Positions 28,607-41,379 of a DNA stretch of 51,926 bases are shown here, piece by piece. The position numbers and the translations under genes are program-made. The DNA lies in contig DUPR01000031.1 of NCBI GenBank assembly GCA_012838205.1, positions 1-51,926 of the forward strand, in the 5' to 3' direction. The first letter of the stretch is position 1, and each line of letters opens with the position of its first letter. The notes beneath the pieces are model-generated. The model saw only the letters and a program-made list of their open reading frames with translations. It was not told the origin of the DNA and made no database searches. This DNA is from Methanobacterium sp. (lineage in GTDB: Archaea > Methanobacteriota > Methanobacteria > Methanobacteriales > Methanobacteriaceae).

Positions 28607-28654
28607 AGTATATAAGGATGCCGGATTAGTCTTAGTAGGAATGTATAAATATAC
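28607..28654 (+). promoter_or_regulatory. Two TATA-like elements for the fwd operon
   Basis: AGTATATAAGG (28607-28617) and TGTATAAATATAC (28642-28654) are both good archaeal TATA boxes, placing transcript starts near 28640 and 28677. The leader would be about 200-240 nt long. Confidence 0.45.
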
Positions 28655-28665
28655 TGGATGATTTA

Positions 28666-28680
28666 TGTGTAATCAACACA
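28666..28680. promoter_or_regulatory. Inverted repeat at predicted fwd transcript start
   Basis: TGTGT and ACACA are separated by five bases, at the place where transcription from the second TATA box should begin. The arms match those of the palindrome at 28575. Confidence 0.35.
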
Positions 28681-28821
28681 CTTAGTGCCAACTATATGTT
28701 TTCAAGGAATTTCATTGAAACAATTTAAAAAATTTAAATTAAACAAAGCTTTTGAATTATCAAAAAATCAGTATAAAATCTTCACATGATCATATTGGTG
28801 CTGTGCGTGTCTTGATTTAGA

Positions 28822-28873
28822 ATTAATTCCATAATGGGATTAATTCCATATTGCTCAATAGAAATATGGAGGT
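28822..28873 (+). promoter_or_regulatory. fwdF: Tandem repeat and RBS hairpin in the fwdF leader
   Basis: ATTAATTCCATA occurs twice, at 28822 and 28839, 17 nt apart. CCATATT (28846-28852) can pair with AATATGG (28863-28869), whose last two bases belong to the ribosome binding site GGAGG (28868-28872). Folding would partly hide the site, a possible translational control. Confidence 0.4.
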
Positions 28874-28878
28874 AAAAA

Positions 28879-29937
28879 ATGGTTTCTAATACGAAAGAAG
28901 TCAAAGACTTGGACTTTGATGTAACAAGATCAGCCGACGAAGAGCGTAAGCTGGCTTTCAAAGACGAAGTCTGCATTGGCTGTGGTATCTGTGAAAAAGT
29001 ATGCCCAGTAGAAGCAATCGAACTCGGTGATGTCGGGGCTATTGTCAGAACAGAAGCCGATGAAGCAAAAATATGCGTTGACGAAAACAAATGTGTTCTA
29101 TGTGGTATGTGCAGCGTGGGATGCCCTGTTGATGCTCTAGAATTCACCATTGACGGTGAATCAATCAAGAACATGGATGTTTATCCACAATATCTGTCTT
29201 CTGCTGAAATCGACGATGAAACATGTATTTATTGTAAAGCATGTGAAGTGGCATGTCCTCGAGAAGCAATCACCATTGCCCGTGAACTGCCAGAACGAGC
29301 CAAGTTGGTAACCGGTGAAATAGAAATTGACAAAGATACTTGTATTTACTGTGGTGTCTGTGAAGAAGTGTGCCCTGCTGATGCAATTACTATGGACAGT
29401 AAAATCCCAACCTCATCTGACCCTTCAGTGGCTTCAGACATAAACGTGGACACAGATAAATGTGTCTATTGTTTGGTATGTAAAAAAGCCTGTCCAGTTG
29501 ATGCCATAATGGCAGCATGTAGAACATGTTCATATGGGGAATACGACTTAGACCCTGCAGACGCCGAAATCAAAGGAAGCTCATTCATTGATGATGATCT
29601 ATGCGTTAGGTGCGGATGGTGTGAAGAAGTCTGCCCAGTAGACGCTGCCAAAGTTAAAAAACCTTTCAAAGGCGAAATAACAGTAGATCAGGACAAGTGT
29701 TCCACTTGTGGTGCTTGTGTGGATATATGTCCATGTGATGTCTACTCTTTCCCTCAGCCAGATGAATCAGGACAAATCGTAGACAAAGTGTTTAAAGATG
29801 AGACCTATTGCATCTACTGTGGAGCATGTGAAAATGTCTGTCCAGTAGACGCCATTAAAGTCAAGAGAACCGATGTGGACTACACACCAACCAAGTCCAA
29901 ATCATGGAAAAACAAGATGGAATCTCTTAAAACCTAA
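28879..29937 (+). CDS. fwdF: Formylmethanofuran dehydrogenase polyferredoxin subunit F
   Basis: An electron-carrying subunit of the enzyme that fixes CO2 onto methanofuran, the first step of methanogenesis. The 352-residue protein is a polyferredoxin with eight Cys-x2-Cys-x2-Cys-x3-Cys motifs, for example [48 protein letters not shown] and [12 protein letters not shown], so eight [4Fe-4S] clusters. It forms the wire along which low-potential electrons from heterodisulfide reductase/hydrogenase reach the catalytic subunit. It is the first gene of the six-gene operon, has GGAGG seven bases before the ATG, and lies 18 nt before fwdG. Tungsten (Fwd) or molybdenum (Fmd) type cannot be told from this subunit. 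Confidence 0.93.
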   Translation: MVSNTKEVKDLDFDVTRSADEERKLAFKDEVCIGCGICEKVCPVEAIELGDVGAIVRTEADEAKICVDENKCVLCGMCSVGCPVDALEFTIDGESIKNMDVYPQYLSSAEIDDETCIYCKACEVACPREAITIARELPERAKLVTGEIEIDKDTCIYCGVCEEVCPADAITMDSKIPTSSDPSVASDINVDTDKCVYCLVCKKACPVDAIMAACRTCSYGEYDLDPADAEIKGSSFIDDDLCVRCGWCEEVCPVDAAKVKKPFKGEITVDQDKCSTCGACVDICPCDVYSFPQPDESGQIVDKVFKDETYCIYCGACENVCPVDAIKVKRTDVDYTPTKSKSWKNKMESLKT

Positions 29938-29955
29938 AATTTTAGGTGATAAATT

Positions 29956-30186
29956 ATGGAATTGAAAGTAGAACAAGATAACTGCCTGGGATGTGGAGTA
30001 TGTGTTGTCGCATGCCCGATAAACGTCTCCATCAGTCCTGAAGTAGCAGGTGGTCACGGATCCAAAACTGAAGAAGTAATCATGATGGTAGAAAACGGAG
30101 TAATCAAACTCTTCAGCCCAGAAAAATGTACAAAATGTGGAACATGTCAATTGTTCTGCCCTACAGATGCAATATGGCTGGAATGA
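29956..30186 (+). CDS. fwdG: Formylmethanofuran dehydrogenase ferredoxin subunit G
   Basis: A 76-residue two-cluster ferredoxin ([12 protein letters not shown] and [12 protein letters not shown]) linking FwdF to the catalytic FwdB in the complex. Length and the insert between the two motifs fit FwdG. It has a GGTGAT ribosome binding site and is followed by fwdD after 9 nt, so translation is closely linked. Confidence 0.92.
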   Translation: MELKVEQDNCLGCGVCVVACPINVSISPEVAGGHGSKTEEVIMMVENGVIKLFSPEKCTKCGTCQLFCPTDAIWLE

Positions 30187-30195
30187 GGTGTAAAA

Positions 30196-30726
<531 letters not shown>

Positions 30727-30740
30727 GGAGGCCGATTAAA

Positions 30741-32096
<1,356 letters not shown>

Positions 32097-32105
32097 GGTG
32101 ATATC

Positions 32106-33815
<1,710 letters not shown>

Positions 33816-33828
33816 GGGGGTATTAAGA

Positions 33829-34619
<791 letters not shown>

Positions 34620-34638
<19 letters not shown>

Positions 34639-34663
34639 TCTCTGTTTCACATATTTTTTTTTT
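34620..34663 (+). terminator. Hairpin plus T-run terminator of the fwd operon
   Basis: AAACAGAGA and TCTCTGTTT form a perfect 9-bp stem around a 10-base loop; the fwdC stop codon lies in this hairpin. Ten T follow at 34654-34663. Confidence 0.75.
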
Positions 34664-34718
34664 AATACCCAAATTTTTTTAAACAGTGCAAGTGATATTA
34701 TTTTATCATGTGATTTTT

Positions 34719-35012
34719 ATGGAAGAAGAAATATTTCTAAAAGCTGACGAAACTATTGAATATATCAAAGATAATGTTGAAATGCATGATATTCTGGAAA
34801 TTTCATATAATCGTATTTATGCTCCTGGAGAAGTTTTAGGACTTGAAATGGAGCAAGAATTCGGTGAAGAATTCTTGGAACTCACTTTACATTTGAGTGG
34901 AGAACTGGTTAATCAAACGGTAAAAATCAACATGCATGCCATTATGGATGACCTGATTGAGATTAGACATATTCAGGGAGATGAGTTGAAGGTTATCGTG
35001 GTGGAAGATTAA
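34719..35012 (+). CDS. DUF2097 family protein, first copy
   Basis: A small acidic protein (97 residues from the ATG at 34719) with no known function, of a family (DUF2097) seen in methanogens. It reads [33 protein letters not shown] and then alternating strands with [16 protein letters not shown]. It is clearly homologous to the next gene. The upstream GTG at 34686 adds 11 unlikely residues and is not used. The fwd terminator precedes it, so it may have its own promoter or depend on read-through. Confidence 0.75.
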   Translation: MEEEIFLKADETIEYIKDNVEMHDILEISYNRIYAPGEVLGLEMEQEFGEEFLELTLHLSGELVNQTVKINMHAIMDDLIEIRHIQGDELKVIVVED

Positions 35013-35045
35013 TTAAAAAACTATTAATTAAGTTCTGGTGTTACA

Positions 35046-35363
35046 ATGGCAAAAAAACTAACTATGGATTGTGAAGAAGCTATTGACTACGTTAAAAAGT
35101 ACGTTAAACCGTTTGACAAGGTTGAAATGTCTTATAATCGGGTTTTCACTCCTGGTGAGGTTATAAATGTTGAAAATTGTGTTCTCAAAGATGGGAGAAA
35201 AAGCTGTACTGTTATGGTTCACCTTGATGGAGATACTATCCATAGTACGGTAGATATTGACCTTGAAGAAATTAAATATGATTTAATTGAGGTAAGGCAC
35301 TGTCCTAAAGACGGTGAAGAAGTATTAATAGTTATAGACACTTGCGAAGAAGAAATCCAATAA
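35046..35363 (+). CDS. DUF2097 family protein, second copy
   Basis: A 105-residue paralogue of the preceding protein (CEEAIDYVKKYVKPFDKVEMSYNRVFTPGEV, LIEVRHCPKDGEEVLIVI). Unlike the first copy it has four cysteines, at about residues 9, 45, 54 and 87, plus one near the C-terminus. Tandem duplication is evident and the two are probably co-transcribed, 33 nt apart. The position after the fwd operon suggests, but does not show, a link to formylmethanofuran metabolism. It converges with modC across a T-rich gap. Confidence 0.78.
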   Translation: MAKKLTMDCEEAIDYVKKYVKPFDKVEMSYNRVFTPGEVINVENCVLKDGRKSCTVMVHLDGDTIHSTVDIDLEEIKYDLIEVRHCPKDGEEVLIVIDTCEEEIQ

Positions 35364-35397
35364 TTTTTTTTATTTTCTTAATGGGATTTTTTTGTTT

Positions 35398-36489
35398 TTA
35401 AATAGAGTGATAAGCATCATGACACTCTATTAAGTTAACATTTAAGGATTTAAAACTCAAATAAACTTCTTTTTCCCTTTCTATGCCTAATGATTCACAG
35501 GAATTTGGGGTTAAAACTCCTTTGAAAGTCACATCTCCCACTTGAACTTCTATCCATACTGTATGTCCTACTTCAAACATGTCCTTGACTACTCCTTTCA
35601 GCTGGTTTCTAACAGATGACACAAATTTTTCATTGGAAAATATGATGCTTTCTGGACGTATTGCCACCATTACTTCATTAGAATCGTGTTGGAAGTTGTC
35701 TGAACTGTGGATGATAATTCCAGGATCTATCTCTATCTGGAGTAAGGATTTGTCATGCCCTACAATTTCACCTTGGAATACATTGTGAACACCAACAAAG
35801 TTTGCAACAAAGTTGTGTGATGGCTTGGTAAACACTTCATCAGTGGTACCCTGTTGAAGAATTTTGCCTTCTTTCATCACTGCTACTTTCTCAGCTAAGT
35901 TGTAAACATCATTAAAATTATGTGAAACATGGATGCACGTGGTTTGGTGTTTGTTTATTACATTTTTAATGAGGGAAGTAAGATAGGCGTGAGTGTTTAC
36001 ATCTAGAGCTGCAAACGGTTCATCCATTAAAAGAATTTTAGGCTCTACCACAAGTGATCGGGCAATTGCAACTCTTTGCTTTTCACCACCACTTAATGTT
36101 TCAGGGTTTCTCTCTAGAAGATGATCAATTTTCAGGAGTTTAGCTATTTCTTCAACTTTTGATTGTATAATTTTTTTGGCATTGATTTTTTTTTGCAAAC
36201 CATAAGAAATATTCTCAAAAACATTCATATGTGGGAAAAGAACATAATCCTGATAAACTATGCTTATACCCCTATTTTCAGGGCTTTGATTGGTTATTTT
36301 TTTCCCTTCCATAATAATTTCGCCTTTATCTGGGGTGAAAAAACCAGCAATTGTTTCTAAAAGGACAGATTTACCAGATCCTGTAGGTCCAATAATAACC
36401 AGATAATCATTTTTCTCTAAACTAAGGTTCACATCGTTCAGATGGAACTGCCCCAGTTTCACACTTAAATTCTGAACATCTAAAAACAT
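35398..36489 (-). CDS. modC: Molybdate/tungstate ABC transporter ATPase
   Basis: The ATP-hydrolysing subunit of an oxyanion importer on the inner face of the membrane. Residues 1-225 form the ATPase: Walker A GPTGSGKS at about 33-40, Q-loop YQDYVLFPH, signature LSGGEKQRVAIARSL and Walker B ILLMDEPFAALD. The C-terminal 110 residues form a TOBE/Mop-like domain (VMVAIRPESI, GVVKDMFEVGHTVWIEV), usual in ModC and WtpC for sensing the anion. It starts five bases after modB ends, with GGAGTG inside the end of modB. Specificity for molybdate or tungstate cannot be read from this subunit. Confidence 0.88.
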   Translation of the reverse strand: MFLDVQNLSVKLGQFHLNDVNLSLEKNDYLVIIGPTGSGKSVLLETIAGFFTPDKGEIIMEGKKITNQSPENRGISIVYQDYVLFPHMNVFENISYGLQKKINAKKIIQSKVEEIAKLLKIDHLLERNPETLSGGEKQRVAIARSLVVEPKILLMDEPFAALDVNTHAYLTSLIKNVINKHQTTCIHVSHNFNDVYNLAEKVAVMKEGKILQQGTTDEVFTKPSHNFVANFVGVHNVFQGEIVGHDKSLLQIEIDPGIIIHSSDNFQHDSNEVMVAIRPESIIFSNEKFVSSVRNQLKGVVKDMFEVGHTVWIEVQVGDVTFKGVLTPNSCESLGIEREKEVYLSFKSLNVNLIECHDAYHSI

Positions 36490-36494
36490 GAAGA

Positions 36495-37286
36495 TCAGTT
36501 CACTCCTTCCAAGTTTTCATGAGCATATTTTTCCAGAATGAATATGGCGCCGAAGGATATTAAAACCAAAATAATAGCTGCAGTAATTGCTGTATCTATA
36601 TTTCCCAAGGATAAATTATAGTATATGGCAATAGGCAGTGTTTCAGTTTTTAAGTAGGTTCCACCTCCCACCAACAGAACTGCAGCAAAAGTTCCTATGC
36701 AACGGGCCAACGTAACCACAGCAGAAGCGAATATCCCTCCTTTAGCCAGTGGCAAGGTTATTTTTCTAAATGTTTCAAATTCCCCATATCCTAAACTCCT
36801 GGAAACAAATTCGTAACGGGGATTGACATAATTGAATGTGGAGTAAAGTATTCTAACGGCATAAGGAAGGGCAACAAAGAATTGGGCAATAATAATCCCG
36901 GTTGTTGTGAAAACAATGTCAATACCTAAGTTTTCAAGCGAATTTCCAAGGAATTGATCTCCGAAAATCATCAGCAATGCAATACCTAACACAATTTCAG
37001 GGAAGGCCATGGGAAGATCTAAAATACTCTTTACTAAACTTTTTAATGGAAACGAGTATCTGGATAAGGAATAAGCAGTTGGAACAGCCACCAATATTAC
37101 ACAAAACGCGGCAAGTACTGAAGTAGATAAAGTTAATTTAATTGAGGTAATCATTTCATTTGAAAAAATAGCTGATAAAAAACCTTCAGCAGAGGGCATT
37201 ATGAATAAAGTACCTATAATGATAAATAAAAAGGCTGTAAAAATAAAGGATATTGATATGAAGATTATTTCCAGCTTACTTCTCAT
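36495..37286 (-). CDS. modB: Molybdate/tungstate ABC transporter permease
   Basis: The membrane channel of the oxyanion importer, with about six hydrophobic helices. The inner-membrane signature for docking the ATPase is present (LPLAKGGIFASAVVTLARCIGTFA, cf. the EAA-x3-G motif), and DLPMAFPEIVLGIALLMIFG resembles ModB/WtpB. The ATG at 37286 is preferred: GGGGATG lies just upstream. Two in-frame ATGs at 37298 and 37292 are alternatives that lack their own ribosome binding site. It lies between modA (85 nt upstream) and modC in one operon. Confidence 0.88.
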   Translation of the reverse strand: MRSKLEIIFISISFIFTAFLFIIIGTLFIMPSAEGFLSAIFSNEMITSIKLTLSTSVLAAFCVILVAVPTAYSLSRYSFPLKSLVKSILDLPMAFPEIVLGIALLMIFGDQFLGNSLENLGIDIVFTTTGIIIAQFFVALPYAVRILYSTFNYVNPRYEFVSRSLGYGEFETFRKITLPLAKGGIFASAVVTLARCIGTFAAVLLVGGGTYLKTETLPIAIYYNLSLGNIDTAITAAIILVLISFGAIFILEKYAHENLEGVN

Positions 37287-37371
37287 GCTCATCCCCATAA
37301 ATAATTGATCTAATGGTTATTGATAAATAGTTATCAAGCTGACTTAATCTTCACATCACTTATATTTTTCA

Positions 37372-38172
37372 TCACTGCACTGGTTTAAAGCCGTGTTTTT
37401 TCCAAATTTCCAGACCTTCAGGGGAAGTTATGTAGTCCTCAAACTGGGTGGCTAAGTTTTTGTTTTGTGTGAAAACAGTCAAACCAACCCCAATGGTAGC
37501 GATAGCATTCTGGTCTTCTGGAATTTGAATTACTTCAATTTTATCTTGCCCTTTACCAGTGGTTGCAATGTCTTCCATTAATATAACTGCATCCACTTGT
37601 CCCGATGTAAGATAAGTCATAAGTTGGTTTACAGTAGGTGCATAAACTACAACATTTTCTTTAACAGCTTTTAAATTGCCTGTTTTATTAAGAATTTTTA
37701 TGCTTTGTTTCCCTACAGCTGTGCCGTTCGTGTCTCCCAACCCGATTTTGAGTCCTGGATTACCTAAATCCTTCACTGAAGTGATATTTTTAGGGTTTCC
37801 TTTCTGAACAGCAATGACTGGAATATGGTAAACTATGGGTTTTATGGTGCCATTATCAAGATAACCTTTACTTTCAGCTTTCTCCATGAATGTCAAATCA
37901 CCAGGAACAACCATATCTGCACTTTTTTGTGTATTTAACGTGGTAAATAGTTCTCCACTGTTACCATACTGTATGTTGATGGTAGTTCCGGGATTTTTTT
38001 CCTCGTAGTTGGCTTTCAGATCATCCATAGCTAGTTTTGTTCCAGCACCTGCCAGAACTGTTAGATTTCCTTTAGCACTGTTTCCACCAGTGAAAATTCC
38101 ACTAGCATATAAACCTGCAGCTACAATCAAAATGGCAACTACTGCTACAATCATAATGTTTTTTAATTCCAT
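37372..38172 (-). CDS. modA: Molybdate/tungstate-binding protein
   Basis: The extracellular binding protein that captures the oxyanion for ModBC. The N-terminal 27 residues (IMIVAVVAILIVAAGLYASG) are a hydrophobic anchor or signal; there is no lipobox Cys. The mature part follows the ModA pattern: NLTVLAGAGTKLAMDDLKANY, NIQYGNSGEL, ADMVVPGDLTFM, and KIGLGDTNGTAVGKQ, ending with SPEGLEIWKKHGFKP. The ATG has GGAGGT ten bases upstream. It is the first gene of the modABC operon; the promoter carries a striking inverted repeat over the TATA box. Length (266) is normal. Mo versus W is open. Confidence 0.88.
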   Translation of the reverse strand: MELKNIMIVAVVAILIVAAGLYASGIFTGGNSAKGNLTVLAGAGTKLAMDDLKANYEEKNPGTTINIQYGNSGELFTTLNTQKSADMVVPGDLTFMEKAESKGYLDNGTIKPIVYHIPVIAVQKGNPKNITSVKDLGNPGLKIGLGDTNGTAVGKQSIKILNKTGNLKAVKENVVVYAPTVNQLMTYLTSGQVDAVILMEDIATTGKGQDKIEVIQIPEDQNAIATIGVGLTVFTQNKNLATQFEDYITSPEGLEIWKKHGFKPVQ

Positions 38173-38228
38173 TTTTTTTATACCTCCAATAATCCCATCA
38201 CTGAGACATGCAATCTATACATCCTATA

Positions 38229-38256
38229 ATCGATATGCACATATAAAAATATCGAT
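38229..38256 (-). promoter_or_regulatory. modA: Inverted-repeat operator over the modA TATA box
   Basis: ATCGATAT (38229-38236) and ATATCGAT (38249-38256) are perfect 8-base arms around 12 bases that contain the minus-strand TATA box (TTTTTATATG). The 28-bp span and the ATCG-TAT arms resemble the E. coli ModE site as I recall it. Binding would block TBP, so repression by metal-loaded ModE is the simplest reading. The start codon is about 57-84 nt downstream. Confidence 0.65.
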
Positions 38257-38450
38257 ATTTTGGTAACGAATATTTAACTGTGTATCTCCAGAAAATATTA
38301 TTCAAAATTAATTTTAAAATGATTAATCTCTTTATACTACTCAAAAAATGATTAAATCTTAACTTTCTAATGAAAAATAAATTTAAATTTAGTAAACCTA
38401 AATCTATTCCACATGTCATGAAATATGTTTCAATGATTCCTATTTTTCAT

Positions 38451-39278
38451 TTAAATTGGTAAATGGAGCCATGAAAAAACTCCAATCATCCGTAAACCTA
38501 TATAAATAATTAGTATAGAGTAAATATATTTCAATTTTTCTGCAGGTAGCGTGTGAGATATTTTTACTCCTATTTGGGCAAGGGGCACAGTTGCACATGC
38601 TAAAATAATGAGATTTATTAGATTAATATAACCAATCGAGAATGTAGGTAACCCTGCCACATTTATCCCATTAATAATGTATGAAATAACTCCGCCCATG
38701 GCCGTGAATATTACTACCACTGATGCAGTTCCAATTGCTTTATGGACACTACAACCAATTAAAATGATCAAAAATGGTATTAATATTGTCCCACCACCAA
38801 TTCCAAGTATTCCAGATAATAAACCAGTAACTAAGCCTAAAACTATTAAAATAAATGTATTTCCTTTAATTTGTCCTGAAAAGTGAGGATATTGGGAACT
38901 TAGCATCCAAACTGCCAAAAATATTATTACGATTCCAAATAGGGTACTCAAGACGTAAGCAGGGGTGTTCGCAGTTATAACGCCGCCTATGTATGCAGTT
39001 ATAATACTTGATAATCCTATTATCATGGCGGGTTTAATCTCCACCGCACCTTTAATATAATGTCCTGCAGAACCACTAAGGGCTGTCGGAATAATTACTG
39101 CTAAACTTGTGCCAAATGCTATTCTAATGGCCATGTTTGGTTCAAAACCCAAAAAAAGAAGAAGCCAGAACTGAACTGGCCCCATGACAAATCCTCCGCC
39201 AACACCAAGAAGACCAGATAAAAATCCAACAAAAACACCAGTAATTAGAAGAATTAAAACATAAACAATAAAATCCAC
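38451..39278 (-). CDS. TauE/SafE-family membrane transporter
   Basis: A 275-residue membrane protein of about eight helices arranged as two homologous halves, each with a Gly-rich motif: GFLSGLLGVGGGFVMGP in the first and GLLSGILGIGGGTILIPF in the second. The TauE/SafE family moves sulfite, sulfonates or other organic anions, usually outward. The start is a GTG at 39278, with AGGAG nine bases upstream. It is the last gene of a co-directional run that begins with the FecBCD operon and lies 63 nt after an fmdE gene. Its substrate here is unknown. Confidence 0.85.
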   Translation of the reverse strand: MDFIVYVLILLITGVFVGFLSGLLGVGGGFVMGPVQFWLLLFLGFEPNMAIRIAFGTSLAVIIPTALSGSAGHYIKGAVEIKPAMIIGLSSIITAYIGGVITANTPAYVLSTLFGIVIIFLAVWMLSSQYPHFSGQIKGNTFILIVLGLVTGLLSGILGIGGGTILIPFLIILIGCSVHKAIGTASVVVIFTAMGGVISYIINGINVAGLPTFSIGYINLINLIILACATVPLAQIGVKISHTLPAEKLKYIYSILIIYIGLRMIGVFSWLHLPI

Positions 39279-39341
39279 TGTTTCAATCTCCTAAAAATTT
39301 CACCACACTAGTTACTATCTAATCAAAGATTGGGACTAATA

Positions 39342-39914
39342 TTAATCTTCAACACAACCTTTACAGACATCAGATCCGTCCTTACTTACGAATGATTCTC
39401 CACAAACTTTGCATAAACGAACATCTTTCTTGGCCTTTACTGGAACAATCACATCCACAAATTCCCAAGAGTAAACATCATCCCCTGCCCGGATAAGTTC
39501 TGAAATAGCCTCTTCATGGGGGACTTTTCTCTCATTCATGTACCATGCATGGAATACTGGATATTTAACAGTTTTTGCAGCGTCTAAGAATATCCTCACA
39601 CCTTTAACATGGTCTTGCCCTGGTTTAGCTCCTTTATTAATGGTAATGGCCATTTTATCATAATCAAGGATTTTGAGTCCCTTGTTGCCAATGGTAGACC
39701 CACAAAGAATCTGAAATGGATCAGGCAAACAATTAAGAGTTTCACAAGTCACGAAAATTCTCTCCCCATCTTTAATGTCCAATAATCTTTTGGCTATTTC
39801 TAGCATCTGTAAGCCTATAAAGGCCCCAGTACTGAGATAACCATGAAAAGGGACCACTTTTTCTATCTGGGATAACATTTCTTGGTCGTCTATTTTAGCA
39901 ATAATTTCGTCCAT
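39342..39914 (-). CDS. FmdE-like protein with zinc ribbon, copy 2
   Basis: A 190-residue protein of the FmdE family (named for a gene of the molybdenum formylmethanofuran dehydrogenase operon; function unproven). The FmdE domain begins VVPFHGYLSTGAFIGLQMLEIA; where the other copy has a Cys four residues after the His, this one has Ser. It keeps CETLNCLPDPFQILCGSTIGNKGL, and the C-terminal ribbon has C168, C171, C184 and C187. The ATG at 39914 follows GGTG by six bases; the TTG at 39929 is rejected. It lies between a methyltransferase gene (35 nt) and the TauE gene (63 nt), in the metal-related cluster. Confidence 0.75.
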   Translation of the reverse strand: MDEIIAKIDDQEMLSQIEKVVPFHGYLSTGAFIGLQMLEIAKRLLDIKDGERIFVTCETLNCLPDPFQILCGSTIGNKGLKILDYDKMAITINKGAKPGQDHVKGVRIFLDAAKTVKYPVFHAWYMNERKVPHEEAISELIRAGDDVYSWEFVDVIVPVKAKKDVRLCKVCGESFVSKDGSDVCKGCVED

Positions 39915-39949
39915 TTTTAACACCAACAATTTTTAGATTCTTTCTAGAC

Positions 39950-40564
39950 CTATTTTTTGAATACTATTAAATAATGGGATTTTGTCCCATCTTCCAAATC
40001 TTCGCCGGTTTCCGTGTCCAATTGAACCATTGTTAAGTCATGTTTAAGGAACATTTTTTCAATTTCTTCTGGACTTCTTTTGAATTTTACTGGAGGCCCA
40101 TATCCAGTATCCATTTTTTTATAATCCATAACAGCTATCCTACCATCTGGCTTCATGATCCTCTTAAGCTCACTAATGGCCTCATCAGTGCTTTTTGTGG
40201 CTACAAAATGATGGAAAACATTGATTAATAGACATACATCCACAGTGTCGTTATCAAGGTAGATTTTTTTGGTTATATCAGACTGAATAGGAATAACATT
40301 GGTTATCCCATCTTTTTCTAGATCTTTTTTTAAATCATCAATGGAAGGTTGGTAATCATCCACAGCATATATCGTTGCCTCAGAATCCATCATATCATAA
40401 GCTATCATAGCTGCATGACCATCACCACAACCTGCATCCATGAATACTTCATTTCCTTTAAGATTTAGTCTAGAAATAACGTCTCTTGCATCTATAAAAG
40501 ATTCACTAGTTCTCCCTTTGATACGATGGCCATTGGATGGGTACAATCCAGTATCATTTGACAT
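39950..40564 (-). CDS. SAM-dependent methyltransferase, class I (a)
   Basis: A 204-residue Rossmann-fold methyltransferase with motif I VFMDAGCGDGHAAM, an acidic end to strand 2 (YAVDDYQPS), motif II-like VDVCLLINVFHHF and motif III LKRIMKPDGRIAVMDYKK. Its substrate is unknown. The ATG at 40564 (MSNDTGLYPSNG) has GGAGTG seven bases upstream; the longer frame would include that site. It is followed by the fmdE copy 35 nt later. The gap to the methyltransferase upstream is 177 nt, so it may also have its own promoter. Confidence 0.8.
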   Translation of the reverse strand: MSNDTGLYPSNGHRIKGRTSESFIDARDVISRLNLKGNEVFMDAGCGDGHAAMIAYDMMDSEATIYAVDDYQPSIDDLKKDLEKDGITNVIPIQSDITKKIYLDNDTVDVCLLINVFHHFVATKSTDEAISELKRIMKPDGRIAVMDYKKMDTGYGPPVKFKRSPEEIEKMFLKHDLTMVQLDTETGEDLEDGTKSHYLIVFKK

Positions 40565-40741
40565 TTTTTTCACTCCAAGTAATTTCAATTAATAATTTCT
40601 ATTTATCAATATATGAGCTTTGCAGGATTTTTCTTCAGAATTAATAACCCTCATTTTTTATAGGCATTTTCGAAATTACTTACTTCAATTTAATTTGAGT
40701 TATGAATAAAAACATTCTTTCAATAGATTTATAGAATAAAA

Positions 40742-41323
40742 TTATCCTGTTTTTTCAAATAAAACCCATAATCCTGATTCATCATTAATTAGAAGATAAT
40801 CGGTAATTCCAGCTTCTAAAACTGCTATTTCAAGAGCATCAACTTGTATTTTTGGAGGTTTTTGGCATGTTTTGCCTTCTGTGTGTTTAAATTCTTCTTT
40901 AACCTTTCTCCGCAACACAGCACTACCAAATCCCCCACCTATGTATCCTGCACCGCCAGGCTTTAAAACTCGATATATTTCCTTAAACGAATTAGACAAA
41001 TCTTTCCAGAAAAACATGGAACCTCTGCTGAAAATGAGGTCAGCAAATTCGTCTTGAAAAGGCATCTGGTTAACGTCGCCTGCTATTAAGGTTATTCGTT
41101 TTTTGAGAGAATTTTTTTCAATTGATTTTTGTGCAATTTCTAACATTTCTCTGGAAATATCCATTGCATATATGTCAAGATGCGTTATTCTTGCCATTGC
41201 AATTGATAGGGATGCAGGACCCGCACCTACATCAATGGCAGTTCCCTCTGTTATGTTGAATTTACGGGTGATTTGATTGGCTATCAAGGGATATATAGGT
41301 ACACGGGTCCTATTTATTAACAT
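40742..41323 (-). CDS. SAM-dependent methyltransferase, class I (b)
   Basis: A 193-residue methyltransferase with motif I AIDVGAGPASLSIAMA, acidic strand-2 end YAMDIS, VNQMPFQDEFADLIFSRGS (motif II) and LKPGGAGYIGGG (motif III). The frame stays open upstream of the ATG at 41323, reading SFETLLNDYSKFDDS, which looks like a plausible family N-terminus. However, no ATG, GTG or TTG occurs in that stretch before the preceding gene ends at 41380. The reported start is therefore the first standard codon, not a certain one. It follows the DUF364 gene by 56 nt. Substrate unknown. Confidence 0.75.
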   Translation of the reverse strand: MLINRTRVPIYPLIANQITRKFNITEGTAIDVGAGPASLSIAMARITHLDIYAMDISREMLEIAQKSIEKNSLKKRITLIAGDVNQMPFQDEFADLIFSRGSMFFWKDLSNSFKEIYRVLKPGGAGYIGGGFGSAVLRRKVKEEFKHTEGKTCQKPPKIQVDALEIAVLEAGITDYLLINDESGLWVLFEKTG

Positions 41324-41379
41324 AGAATCATCAAATTTGGAATAATCATTTAATAAGGTTTCAAAACTGTGAATAATAA

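Noticed and set aside
38198..38419. 73-codon minus-strand frame upstream of modA
   Set aside because: It covers the modA operator and TATA box and has no ribosome binding site or plausible protein features.
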